Shown here piece after piece: positions 32,045 through 39,636 of a DNA stretch of 41,920 nt; within the stretch, counting starts at the first letter, position 1; the number at the start of each line of letters is the position of its first letter. Under the pieces are notes generated by a model. That model ran no database searches. It saw nothing but the letters and a program-made list of their open reading frames with translations, and was not told the origin of the DNA. Origin of the DNA: JACCTH01 sp035253825 (GTDB taxonomy: Bacteria > Actinomycetota > Acidimicrobiia > Spongiisociales > ZC4RG35); contig DATFBM010000015.1 in NCBI GenBank assembly GCA_035253825.1, positions 1 to 41,920 on the forward strand, in the 5' to 3' direction. Both the position numbers and the translations under genes were made by a program.

Positions 32045-33090
32045 ATCCGGGCGGCGGCCAGTTCGAATAGGCGTTTGGCCCCCTCACCCATGGCCGCAAA
32101 GCGCTCGTCGTGGGTTTGTCCCCGGTGCCAGCGGATGAAGATCTGTTGCAGGACCACGCCCAGCTTCCAGGTGCCGAACACCAGATACCAGCCGAAGTCG
32201 TCGACCCGAAAACCAGTCAGGGACTGGTAGCGCTCAACGGCTTCGGCTCGGTTCATGAAGCCCGGTGCGGTCGTGGGCATCGGGTTGAGGTTGGCGGGCA
32301 CCTCGTCGCCCTCGTACCAAACCGCCAGCAAGGTGCCGAGGTCGGCGAGAGGGTCGCCTCTCGTGCACATGTCCCAGTCGTAAACGGCGGTGCAGGTTCC
32401 GGGGTCGTCCTCGGAGACTGCCATGTTGTCGAGTCGCCAGTCGTTGTGGAGCAGCGTTGGGGCCTGGGATGACGGGATCGCCTCAGCCACCCATCTAGCC
32501 ACACGATCCGCGGTTTCGTTCGTCTCATGACGGGCGCCTTCCCACCGCTGTAGCCAGCCATCCACCTGTCGGTGGAGAAAGCCCTCCGGTCGACCGATCT
32601 GATCAAGGCCGCAGGCAGCAGGGTCGACGCGGTGAAATTGGGCAAGTGTGTCGATGACGACTTCGGAAAGCCTGCGATTCATTACTGGGTTCGATCCGCC
32701 ACCGAAGCGGTCCGGCACCTCACCGCGGACAACGATGCCGTCTCGCTTCTCCATGACGAAAAAGGGCGAGCCGATGAGGGCCGGTTCGTCGCAGAGAACA
32801 AATGCCCGCGGCGCCGGCGGGAAGGCCCTATAGAGGCGCGACAGCACCGAGAATTCACGGCCCATATCGTGCGAGCCGGGTGCTACCGGACCGAGCGGCG
32901 GCCGGCGCAGGACCAGGTCAATCTTGGGGTATCGAAGGAGGTAGGTGAGGTTGGCGTGCCCCCCTGAGAATTGACGCACCCATGGAATGCCTTCGGCGCC
33001 CGGAATTTTTTCTTCGAGGAATTCGGCTACCCGTTGAACGTCAAATGCCTCTTCCGGTCGCATGTCGATCAGGTCGCTGGCCGATGACAC
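32041..33090 (-). CDS. Aminoglycoside phosphotransferase-fold kinase (ACAD10/11-N type)
   Basis: 349 residues. Kinase-like fold: RQFSGGHANLTYLLRYP (about 39-55) is the nucleotide loop, HNDWRLDN holds catalytic D217 and N222, and VYDWDMCTRGDPLADLG holds the Mg-binding D238. The pattern resembles the N-terminal kinase of mammalian ACAD10/ACAD11, which acts with 4-hydroxyacyl-CoA breakdown; bacterial homologues are common beside acyl-CoA dehydrogenases. An antibiotic-resistance role is unlikely. GTG 33090 chosen; ATG 33063 is an alternative. Divergent from the DUF885 gene, 59 bp away. Confidence 0.87.
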   Translation of the reverse strand: MSSASDLIDMRPEEAFDVQRVAEFLEEKIPGAEGIPWVRQFSGGHANLTYLLRYPKIDLVLRRPPLGPVAPGSHDMGREFSVLSRLYRAFPPAPRAFVLCDEPALIGSPFFVMEKRDGIVVRGEVPDRFGGGSNPVMNRRLSEVVIDTLAQFHRVDPAACGLDQIGRPEGFLHRQVDGWLQRWEGARHETNETADRVARWVAEAIPSSQAPTLLHNDWRLDNMAVSEDDPGTCTAVYDWDMCTRGDPLADLGTLLAVWYEGDEVPANLNPMPTTAPGFMNRAEAVERYQSLTGFRVDDFGWYLVFGTWKLGVVLQQIFIRWHRGQTHDERFAAMGEGAKRLFELAAARI

Positions 33091-33137
33091 GAGCCCATGA
33101 TTCCAGAAATCGCGTCGTCATCTGCAGCCAGCGCCCC

Positions 33138-33143
33138 TAAGGT
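33138..33143 (+). promoter_or_regulatory. Putative -10 box (TAAGGT) for a leaderless transcript
   Basis: TAAGGT, six bases, then GTG at 33150; the same arrangement as at 31094. Confidence 0.4.
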
Positions 33144-33149
33144 CGAAAT

Positions 33150-34802
33150 GTGTCCGACGTTTTCTCCATTGCTTCCCAGTTCGTCGACGAAGTAGCCGCT
33201 CACCGTCCTGATATCGCCACTCAAATCGGTGTGCACGGCTACGACCACCTATGGCCCGATACCAGCCCAGATGGCTCGGCAGCCTATGCCGAGGTCATCG
33301 GCAGGTACCGCAAATTGATTGCCCCCTACCTCGACGAAGCCGATTCGTGGCAACGACACGGAGCGCGGGTGCTTGATGGATTTCTGATGACAAAGCAATC
33401 CGAATACGACGAGGGCGATCGATACTTTGAGCTCCGCCACACTGCCGGTGTCCAGGACGATGTGCGCGATGTGTTCGATCTGATGGATACTTCTTCCGAA
33501 GAGGCATGGGCCAACATCGCCACCCGGCTCGAAACCGCGGGCCAACCCTTGTCGGGATGGCGGGCGACCCTGGAAGAAGGTAGGGCACGCGGTTTCGTCG
33601 TCTCCCGGCGCCAGGCTGAGTCAGCTCTAGAGCAATTCCGCCATCTCTCCGGCCCTGATTCGAAGTGGTTGGGGCTGGCCCGGGATGCCGGCGAAGAGGC
33701 CCCCGCTCTGGCCCAACGGGTGACGCAGGCGGTCGACGAAGGCCGGCGGGCGGCATCAGAGTTTGCTGACTACATCGAGCGGGAGTACCTGCCGCATGCC
33801 AGCGATGCTGATGGGGTCGGGCGCGAGAGATACCTGAACTCAGCCGATCGATTTCTCGGGATGCGGATAGATCCGATGGAGACGTACGAATGGGGCTGGA
33901 GCGAAGTGCGCCGCCTTCACCAGGCGATGACCGAAGTGGCAGCAGAACTCGACCCATCGAAGAGTCTTGTCGAAGTGATGGAGATGCTCGAGTCCGACGC
34001 CTCTTACGCCTCTTCCAGTCAGGCGGAGTTTGCCGAGTTCATCCAAGAGCGACAGGACCAGGCCTTGCGCCACCTCGACGGCGAGCACTTCGCGGTCCCG
34101 GATCAGATCAAACAAGTGACGGTGAATCTGGTTCCTCCGGGAGCTGCCCTGGGGGCCTACTACCTGCAGCCGAGCGAAGACTTCAGCCGTCCCGGAGGGA
34201 TCTGGTACTCGTTCGGCGAGCGTCAGCAGATTCCTCTCTGGGGTGAAGTGTCCACCGCCTATCACGAGGGGTTTCCCGGTCATCACCTGCAGGTGGGCAC
34301 GTCGATGGCCCAGCAGGAGAACCTCACCCGCGCCCATCGACTATTGATCTGGTATTCCGGATACGGGGAAGGCTGGGCCCTCTATACGGAGCGGCTGATG
34401 GATGAGCTCGGTTATTTCGAGAAGCCCGAATATCACCTCGGTCACTACAGCGCCCAGCAATTGCGGGCGTGCCGGGTGGTGATCGACATCGGGTGCCACC
34501 TTGGGCTCAAATTGCCCAACGATTCGCTGGTCAACCCCGGTCATTCCTGGGACTACGAGACCGCGGTGGAGATTCTTCACCACGTGGCTGGTCAGCCCCG
34601 CGACGTTTCGGAGTCGGAAGCCAAGCGCTACCTCGGGTGGCCGGGGCAGGCCATTGCGTACAAGGTTGGCGAAAGGGTCATCCTCGGCTTGCGTGATGAG
34701 GCCAAGCGGAAGCAAGGCTCGGCATTCGACCTCAAGGAATTTCACCGCTCGCTGCTGGAGGGCGGCGAGGTCCGCCTCGACTACCTCACCTCCCAAACCT
34801 GA
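33150..34802 (+). CDS. DUF885 family protein (putative zinc carboxypeptidase-like)
   Basis: 550 residues, typical DUF885 length and all-helical. YHEGFPGHHLQ at about 371-381 is the metal-binding motif (HExxGHH-like), and GYGEGWALYTERLMDELGY at about 407-425 supplies the third ligand Glu; VIDIGCHLG follows. No signal peptide, so probably cytoplasmic. Known relatives are metallopeptidases, some acting on small peptides; the substrate is unknown. GTG start with TAAGGT six bases upstream. A repeat copy begins two bases after the last stop-codon base. Confidence 0.88.
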   Translation: MSDVFSIASQFVDEVAAHRPDIATQIGVHGYDHLWPDTSPDGSAAYAEVIGRYRKLIAPYLDEADSWQRHGARVLDGFLMTKQSEYDEGDRYFELRHTAGVQDDVRDVFDLMDTSSEEAWANIATRLETAGQPLSGWRATLEEGRARGFVVSRRQAESALEQFRHLSGPDSKWLGLARDAGEEAPALAQRVTQAVDEGRRAASEFADYIEREYLPHASDADGVGRERYLNSADRFLGMRIDPMETYEWGWSEVRRLHQAMTEVAAELDPSKSLVEVMEMLESDASYASSSQAEFAEFIQERQDQALRHLDGEHFAVPDQIKQVTVNLVPPGAALGAYYLQPSEDFSRPGGIWYSFGERQQIPLWGEVSTAYHEGFPGHHLQVGTSMAQQENLTRAHRLLIWYSGYGEGWALYTERLMDELGYFEKPEYHLGHYSAQQLRACRVVIDIGCHLGLKLPNDSLVNPGHSWDYETAVEILHHVAGQPRDVSESEAKRYLGWPGQAIAYKVGERVILGLRDEAKRKQGSAFDLKEFHRSLLEGGEVRLDYLTSQT

Positions 34803-34803
34803 G

Positions 34804-34855
34804 AGCGAACCCAGGGTTCAGGGGGCGCCTGGACCTATCTGTGAGCCCTCAGAAC
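34804..34855 (-). repeat. 52-bp interspersed repeat, inverted copy (copy B)
   Basis: Minus-strand sequence begins GTTCTGAGGGCTCACAGATA and ends GAACCCTGGGTTCGCT. Its 5' half matches copy A (2840..2891) almost exactly; the middle twelve bases diverge. One base separates it from the DUF885 stop codon. Confidence 0.8.
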
Positions 34856-34912
34856 GGACATCTAGTAACTCGTTGCGGTTCTGCCCGGCCGCGGGTCGTA
34901 CAACCCAGCGCG

Positions 34913-35116
34913 ATGGCACTTGCTCTCGACGATTCCCTCGCGCGAAAGCTCATTCTGATTGAAGATGTCGAGCGCGTCTTCAATCAATTGGCTCGTCGGG
35001 GTCGCGACGGTTGCGGACTAATGAGGAGACTGGCGAATCTTCGATACACGTGGGAGGATTTCACGAAGAGACCCCAGTTCGTAATAGCCCAATTGCGCGA
35101 GGCAATCGAGTCGTAG
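34913..35116 (+). pseudogene. Remnant of a DUF559/AbiEi-like protein
   Basis: About 67 residues from ATG 34913; the frame is open back to 34841, but the upstream codons do not look coding. ALDDSLARKLILIEDVERVF followed by NQLARRGRDGC and LMRRLANLR matches the central linker helices of actinobacterial DUF559 proteins, which sit between an AbiEi-type winged helix and a Vsr-like endonuclease domain. Both flanking domains are absent here, so it is judged a degenerate fragment. Its TAG is two bases before repeat copy C. An alternative is a real small protein using the retained helix pair. Confidence 0.55.
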
Positions 35117-35118
35117 CT

Positions 35119-35170
35119 GTTCTGTGGGCTGGCAGATAGGTAGCACCTCCCTCTGAACCCTGGGTTCGCA
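35119..35170 (+). repeat. 52-bp interspersed repeat (copy C)
   Basis: GTTCTGTGGGCTGGCAGATA at the start and GAACCCTGGGTTCGCA at the end; same orientation as copy A with about 44 of 52 identities. Lies two bases after the remnant's stop, as copy A does after the epimerase-like gene. Confidence 0.8.
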
Positions 35171-35182
35171 GTAAGGGTCGGC

Positions 35183-35188
35183 TAACGT
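35183..35188 (+). promoter_or_regulatory. Putative -10 box (TAACGT) of the LysM/M23 gene
   Basis: TAACGT fits TANNNT, about 46 bp before the TTG start. The implied leader contains CCTGT...ACAGG (a short hairpin, 35194-35212) and AGGAGG. No recognised riboswitch fold. Confidence 0.3.
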
Positions 35189-35233
35189 GTGACGCCTGTT
35201 CGGGCGAGACAGGGGCCGGAACAGGAGGGCGTC

Positions 35234-36370
35234 TTGGACGCCGAGCCCAAACTTCGCAGACATCGTGTTCTGGCTTCGGCTTTGATCGGGGCTTTGGCGC
35301 TCGCAGCGGCAAGCGCCGATTACGTCGTCGAGAGCGGAGACACCTTGGGCACCATCGCTCGAGCACACGGCGTATCGGTCCAAGAGATTGCCGAAGCCAA
35401 TGGCATCGATAATCCAGACCTGATCCGGGTCGGACAAGTGCTAGTGATCCCCGGCCCGCAGGGAGGGGGCGGAGGTTCCCTCTACGTCGTCGCCGCCGGC
35501 GACACCTTGGCTTACATCGCCGCCCAGTTCGATACGACGGTCACCGCTCTGGTCGAGATCAATCAGCTCGCCGATCCCGACCTGCTTCGCGTCGGCCAGG
35601 AATTGGCCGTTCCCAATCCCGGGACCGCGGAGGTGGTCCCGTCGCCGTCAAGCTCGGAGTCGCACACGGTCGTGGCCGGTGAGACCCTGGCCGGCATTGC
35701 CTCTCGCTACGGAATCGCAGTGGAGACCCTCGCTGCCGTCAACGGGATCACTGATCCGTCACTCATCTACGTAGGTACGACGCTCCGACTGGCCGGACCC
35801 CTCGCGCCCGAGTCGGCAGTTTCTCCGACGACCAGCGCCGTCCATGTTGTGGCCGCAGGCGAAAGCTTGAATACGGTTGCAGCCCGTTATGGGACCTCGG
35901 TGTCGCAATTGGTTTCTACCAACGGCCTGGCCGATCCCAACTTGATTCGGGTTGGTCAAGAACTCACCATTCCTGGTGGGGGGCCCGTCTGGTTATGCCC
36001 GGTGCCGGGTGCGGTTTTCTACAACGATTGGGGATTCCCTCGATCCGGAGGACGTTTCCATGAAGGCAACGACCTTTTTGCCGATCGGGGAACCCCGGTC
36101 GTGGCCCCGGTGTCGGGGGCACTGCAGGTCAAAACCGGGCCGGTCGGTGGCCTGCAATTCCGGCTGTATGGCGAGGATGGAGCTACCTATATCGGATCCC
36201 ATCTCGATAGCGCGATCGAATCGCAATACGTCACCGCCGGGACCCCAATCGGCGCTGTCGGTGACAGCGGAAACGCGATCGGCGCCAACCCGCACCTGCA
36301 CTTTGAAGTCCATCCCGATGACGGACTGTCTGTCAATCCTTATCCGGTCCTCAAGGCCGCAGGGTGCTGA
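35234..36370 (+). CDS. Secreted LysM / M23 peptidoglycan endopeptidase
   Basis: 378 residues from TTG 35234. AGGAGG lies five bases before this TTG, better than any upstream start. Signal peptide about 8-28 ending ALALAAASA. Four LysM domains follow (about 30-73, 84-127, 144-187, 204-247), each beginning Y/H-V-V-x-x-G-(D/E)-(T/S)-L and ending VGQ-like. The M23 domain (about 255-378) has H276 and D280 in FHEGNDLFADRGTPVVAP and H354/H356 in NPHLHFEV, the zinc ligands. It should bind peptidoglycan and cut stem-peptide cross-links outside the cell. Located just beyond the inverted-repeat element. Confidence 0.92.
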   Translation: MDAEPKLRRHRVLASALIGALALAAASADYVVESGDTLGTIARAHGVSVQEIAEANGIDNPDLIRVGQVLVIPGPQGGGGGSLYVVAAGDTLAYIAAQFDTTVTALVEINQLADPDLLRVGQELAVPNPGTAEVVPSPSSSESHTVVAGETLAGIASRYGIAVETLAAVNGITDPSLIYVGTTLRLAGPLAPESAVSPTTSAVHVVAAGESLNTVAARYGTSVSQLVSTNGLADPNLIRVGQELTIPGGGPVWLCPVPGAVFYNDWGFPRSGGRFHEGNDLFADRGTPVVAPVSGALQVKTGPVGGLQFRLYGEDGATYIGSHLDSAIESQYVTAGTPIGAVGDSGNAIGANPHLHFEVHPDDGLSVNPYPVLKAAGC

Positions 36371-36427
36371 CGCCCCTCTAAAGGCCGGCTTTCGGGACGG
36401 AGTGCTCGGGCATACACTCGCCCTCCG

Positions 36428-37762
36428 ATGACGGAGGTTCGCAAGGGATGGGCCGTCGGCCCAATTGGATTCCGCGATGCCCGGCTCGACTCCGCCGATC
36501 TCTCATCGGTAATGGCGCTGTTCGTAGCCGGGATTCCCGCCCTGCTGGTGGGCGCCGAACTGGCCGGCGCGGGTTTGGGTTTTGGGCAGTTGATCATTGC
36601 GGCCCCACTGGGAGCCATCATCGGCGCCGGTCTGATCGGACTGCTTGGACGCCAGGCCGCCGCAAGCGGCGCCCCTGGTGCCTATCTGGCCCGGGCGCCT
36701 TTCGGAAGCCTCGGCGCCCTCGTGTTCAACCTTCTACGCCTTATCTTGACGTTGGGTTGGGCGGCATTGGTGATCCAAATCGCCTCCGATTGGGTCGAGT
36801 CGGCTCTGCTTGCTCTCAACCTGGAAGTGCCCCCGTATGCGATTCCCGGGGCGTTGGCGCTCTTGGCGGCGCTCTTCTTCTTGAACGGCCTTGCCTGGAC
36901 CGTTGTGCTCGTGCGTCGCCGTCTCTTTTGGATTGTCCTGGCCCTAATGCTCGTTGTCGTATGGCGAGTTCTCGAGGGATCCGATCCAACTGAGGCGGTG
37001 TCTGGCAACCAAAGCTTTGTCGGAGGTCTCGATGGCATCCTGGCGCTGGCAGTGCTCTGGGCCGCAGTTGGTGCCGACGTGGGGGGCTATGGCCAGCGAG
37101 AAGATGACACGGCCACCGGTCTCGGCTTTGGTTTCGCGATCGGCGCCCTGGCATTCATCCTGGCGGGAGCGGCCCTAGGTCAAAGGGTGGGGGCGGACCT
37201 CTCCAACATGTCGGGGCTCGGAGCCGGGTTGATCGGGTCGGCATTGCTCATCCTGTGGGTTCCTTTGATGGAGGTCGATGGGACGGGAGGGCTCGTGGCG
37301 GCATCGGCGATGTCGATGCAGACGGTGATGGAGATCATCCCGACCAGGTTCTGGCTCGTCATCTCGGCTCTGGCTGCCGGAGCCGGCGCGGCCTTTCTCG
37401 ATCAGGCGATATTGAGAGAGGCAGCCGACCTGGCGGCCGTGGCGGTGGGTCCGGCGATGGCGGTGATAGTCGTCGATGCCTACCTGGTCCGACCGGGAGG
37501 CTATTCGTCAGATGACCTCTTCCGCTGGCACGGCGACTACGGATTCCTCAACCCTGCCGGTTTGCTCGCTTGGATATTCGGCGCCGGAGTGGCACTGTGG
37601 CTACACCGCGAAGCAACCGAATTGGTTCCGCTCGTCGGCTCCGGACCCGATGGATTGCCGGCACTGCTCCTGGGCATGGTGACGGCGGGGTTGATCTTCC
37701 TCGTGCTGGGGCGGTTGATCGTGGGTGGTCGATCGGAGACCTACCAAATGAGGTCGTTCTAA
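36428..37762 (+). CDS. NCS1-like (cytosine/purine) permease family protein
   Basis: 444 residues, about twelve hydrophobic helices. FRDARLDSADLSSVMALFVAGI near the start and the C-terminal YSSDDLFRWHGDYGFLNPAG match the nucleobase-cation-symport-1 layout, in which the latter sits between the last helices. Members import cytosine, purines, hydantoins or thiamine-related compounds with a cation. No pathway gene nearby supports a specific substrate, and identity to known members looks distant. TACACT nine bases before the ATG is a possible -10 box. Stop overlaps the convergent microprotein stop as CTAA. Confidence 0.75.
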   Translation: MTEVRKGWAVGPIGFRDARLDSADLSSVMALFVAGIPALLVGAELAGAGLGFGQLIIAAPLGAIIGAGLIGLLGRQAAASGAPGAYLARAPFGSLGALVFNLLRLILTLGWAALVIQIASDWVESALLALNLEVPPYAIPGALALLAALFFLNGLAWTVVLVRRRLFWIVLALMLVVVWRVLEGSDPTEAVSGNQSFVGGLDGILALAVLWAAVGADVGGYGQREDDTATGLGFGFAIGALAFILAGAALGQRVGADLSNMSGLGAGLIGSALLILWVPLMEVDGTGGLVAASAMSMQTVMEIIPTRFWLVISALAAGAGAAFLDQAILREAADLAAVAVGPAMAVIVVDAYLVRPGGYSSDDLFRWHGDYGFLNPAGLLAWIFGAGVALWLHREATELVPLVGSGPDGLPALLLGMVTAGLIFLVLGRLIVGGRSETYQMRSF

Positions 37763-37935
37763 TTCGATGGCTGGCTCGGCGCTTGTCCGTTGGCGGCCCG
37801 AAACGATGGCGGAGACTCCTCGCGCTCGGTCGGGATCGAGATAAGTCGATCTCGCAGTGCCCAGAGCAGCGCCGCCAAGCCACCGACGAAGGTAAGGAGT
37901 TTCACCACCCGACGACCACCGGCTTTCTTTTCCAT
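37759..37935 (-). CDS. 58-aa single-pass membrane microprotein
   Basis: MEKKAGGRRVVKLLTFVGGL opens the protein: a basic N-terminus, a hydrophobic stretch (about 12-28), then RDRLISIPTEREESPPSF and a polar tail. The shape (short helix followed by RDR and an acidic, Pro-rich tail) resembles small conserved actinobacterial membrane proteins. Codons show a GC-rich third-position bias and the stop shares CTAA with the convergent permease, as in other real gene pairs here. TAGGCT lies ten bases before the ATG. Function unknown. Confidence 0.6.
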   Translation of the reverse strand: MEKKAGGRRVVKLLTFVGGLAALLWALRDRLISIPTEREESPPSFRAANGQAPSQPSN

Positions 37936-37972
37936 GAACGGCGCGAGCCTAACTGCCCGTTCTTGAGCAACA

Positions 37973-39001
37973 ATGTCGACGATGAAAGTCGACTTCTACT
38001 TCGATCCCCAGGCCGGACTTTCCGACGCTCAGTCAAGCGCGGCGCGAGCAGCTCGCCTCGGATACGACGGCTTCTTCACCGCCGAGACCAGCCATGAGCC
38101 ATTTTTCCCCCTCGTCCTGGCTTCGCAGGTCACACCCGATTTGACCCTCGGCACAGCTATCGCAGTCGCCTTCCCCCGTTCGCCCATGACCATGGCTCAA
38201 ATCGCTTGGGACCTGGCGGGAGCATCTGGAGGGAAGCTGATACTCGGACTCGGCACTCAGGTCAAAGCCCATATCGTGCGTCGATTTTCGGGTGAATGGT
38301 TCTCGCCAGGCCCGCGGATGCGGGATTACATCGCTTCCCTGCGAGCGATTTGGAATACATTCCAAACCGGTGCTCCCCTCAAGTACGAGGGGGATTTTTA
38401 CAAGTTCAGCCTCATGACTCCCTTCTTCAATCCCGGTCCGATCGAACACCCCGACATCCCGGTGGCGATTGCTGGAGTCGGGCCGTACATGGCCCGACTT
38501 GCTGGTGAGGTCTGTCAAGGATTCCACGTGCATCCCTTCCATACCGTCAGGTATCTGGATGAGGTCGTGATCCCCAGAATGGGCGAGGGGGCCAAGGCGG
38601 CCGGCCGCGATCTATCGGATATCGATCGCATCTCGACCGTGATGATCGTCACCGGCCAAAGCGACGCCGAGATTGAAGCCGGAAAAGCGGCGGTCAGATC
38701 CCAGATCGCGTTCTACGCCTCAACCCCGGACTATCTGTCCGTCCTCGAAACTCACGGTTGGGATATAGGCGAGCGGCTCTCATCATTGGCCCGACGAGGG
38801 GAATGGGCTGAGATGGGAAGTTTGATCAGCGACGAGATGCTCCACGAGGTGGCAGTCGTGGCGTCTTTCGACTCGCTTGGCCAGGCCATCCGCGATCGGT
38901 ATGGCGACCGGCTCCAGCGCGTTGGTTACTACTCGCTGCAAACCAGCCTCGATTGGCCAGAAGAGATCTGGCGGGATCTCGTTTCGAGCACCCGGGGCTA
39001 G
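37973..39001 (+). CDS. TIGR03617-like F420-dependent LLM oxidoreductase
   Basis: 342 residues. MKVDFYFDPQAGLSDAQSSA at the start, AARLGYDGFFTAETSHEPFF (about 24-43), LTLGTAIAVAFPRSPMTMAQ (about 60-79), GGKLILGLGTQVKAHIVRRF (about 88-107) and IAGVGPYMARLAGEVCQGFH are the hallmarks of the TIGR03617 subgroup of putative F420-dependent luciferase-like enzymes. The substrate is not known for the subgroup. ATG 37973 and ATG 37982 are both possible starts. The stop shares CTAG with the histidine phosphatase gene. Confidence 0.9.
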   Translation: MSTMKVDFYFDPQAGLSDAQSSAARAARLGYDGFFTAETSHEPFFPLVLASQVTPDLTLGTAIAVAFPRSPMTMAQIAWDLAGASGGKLILGLGTQVKAHIVRRFSGEWFSPGPRMRDYIASLRAIWNTFQTGAPLKYEGDFYKFSLMTPFFNPGPIEHPDIPVAIAGVGPYMARLAGEVCQGFHVHPFHTVRYLDEVVIPRMGEGAKAAGRDLSDIDRISTVMIVTGQSDAEIEAGKAAVRSQIAFYASTPDYLSVLETHGWDIGERLSSLARRGEWAEMGSLISDEMLHEVAVVASFDSLGQAIRDRYGDRLQRVGYYSLQTSLDWPEEIWRDLVSSTRG

Positions 39002-39636
39002 TCGAAGAAGGGAAGCCGGAGCCGCGGAAGACCTTCCGGGATATGACCGAGGTCGTTGTAGGCGAGCAGTCGAGGTCCTTCGAGGTCGATCACATTGAGG
39101 GCCACGTTCTCTACCGCTCCCAGCCGTCCTTTGAAGATGTTTCCGTCAGGGGCCAGGCCGAGTGACCAATTCACCAGGCAGAGAGCGGGTCCGCCATGAG
39201 TGCTGATCGCGACTAGCTCCTCAGTTCCGGCAAGCTCCCTGACGCAGTCGACCACACGAAGCCGGACCTTTTTCCAGTTCTCCCCGCCCGGTCGCAGGAC
39301 ATCATCACCCTCCACATATGCCTTCCACATGTCAGGCCAACCAGCCTCAATCTCAGACGGAAGAAGGCCAGTCCAATCGCCATTGGCGATCTCGCGCAGC
39401 CGCAGATCGGTTTGGACCGGTAACCCCAACAACTCCGCTGCAGGGGCAATTGTGTCTCGGGCCCTGATCAGATCCGAGCTGAGGATGCGCTTGATAGGCA
39501 GCGGCGCAAGTCGTTTGGCCAGGGCTTCGGCCTGGTGGCGCCCGAGGGCATCGAGGGGAACATCGGTCTGACCGATGAAGCGGTGATCGGCGTTCCCCTC
39601 GGCCCGTCCGTGGCGAACTACGAGGGCGATGGTCAC
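38998..39636 (-). CDS. Histidine phosphatase superfamily protein
   Basis: 212 residues from GTG 39636. The phospho-accepting motif VVRHGRAEGN (His9) is near the start, and the second catalytic His is in ISTHGGPALCLVNW near 155; LSSDLIRARDTIAPAAELLG near 55 and LREIANGDWTGL are typical of phosphoglycerate-mutase-like phosphatases. Substrate unknown; relatives act on sugar phosphates, nucleotides or phosphoproteins. The open frame reaches 39729, but GTG 39636 overlaps the upstream stop as GTGA, follows GGAGA, and puts the motif at the normal N-terminal position. Confidence 0.9.
   Translation of the reverse strand: MTIALVVRHGRAEGNADHRFIGQTDVPLDALGRHQAEALAKRLAPLPIKRILSSDLIRARDTIAPAAELLGLPVQTDLRLREIANGDWTGLLPSEIEAGWPDMWKAYVEGDDVLRPGGENWKKVRLRVVDCVRELAGTEELVAISTHGGPALCLVNWSLGLAPDGNIFKGRLGAVENVALNVIDLEGPRLLAYNDLGHIPEGLPRLRLPFFD

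Larger units (their letters stand above)
34804..35170. mobile_element. Small inverted-repeat-bounded element with gene remnant (possible decayed mobile cassette)
   Basis: 367 bp bounded by an inverted pair of 52-bp repeats: 34804-34855 (minus orientation) and 35119-35170 (plus), outer ends reading GCGAACCCAGGGTTC and GAACCCTGGGTTCGC. Between them is a 263-bp core that is visibly less GC-rich than its surroundings and holds a DUF559-protein-like fragment. No transposase and no obvious target duplication: the bases just outside differ. The core and its repeats could equally be a stable long-stem structure; the mobile reading is an inference. Confidence 0.5.

Noticed and set aside
34804..35170. 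Integron gene cassette with attC sites
   Set aside because: The repeats are inverted rather than direct and lack RYYYAAC/GTTRRRY core sites; no integrase is in the window.
35171..35233. c-di-AMP (ydaO-type) riboswitch before the LysM/M23 gene
   Set aside because: Such riboswitches often precede cell-wall hydrolases, but the leader is too short and lacks the conserved core; only one small hairpin is seen.
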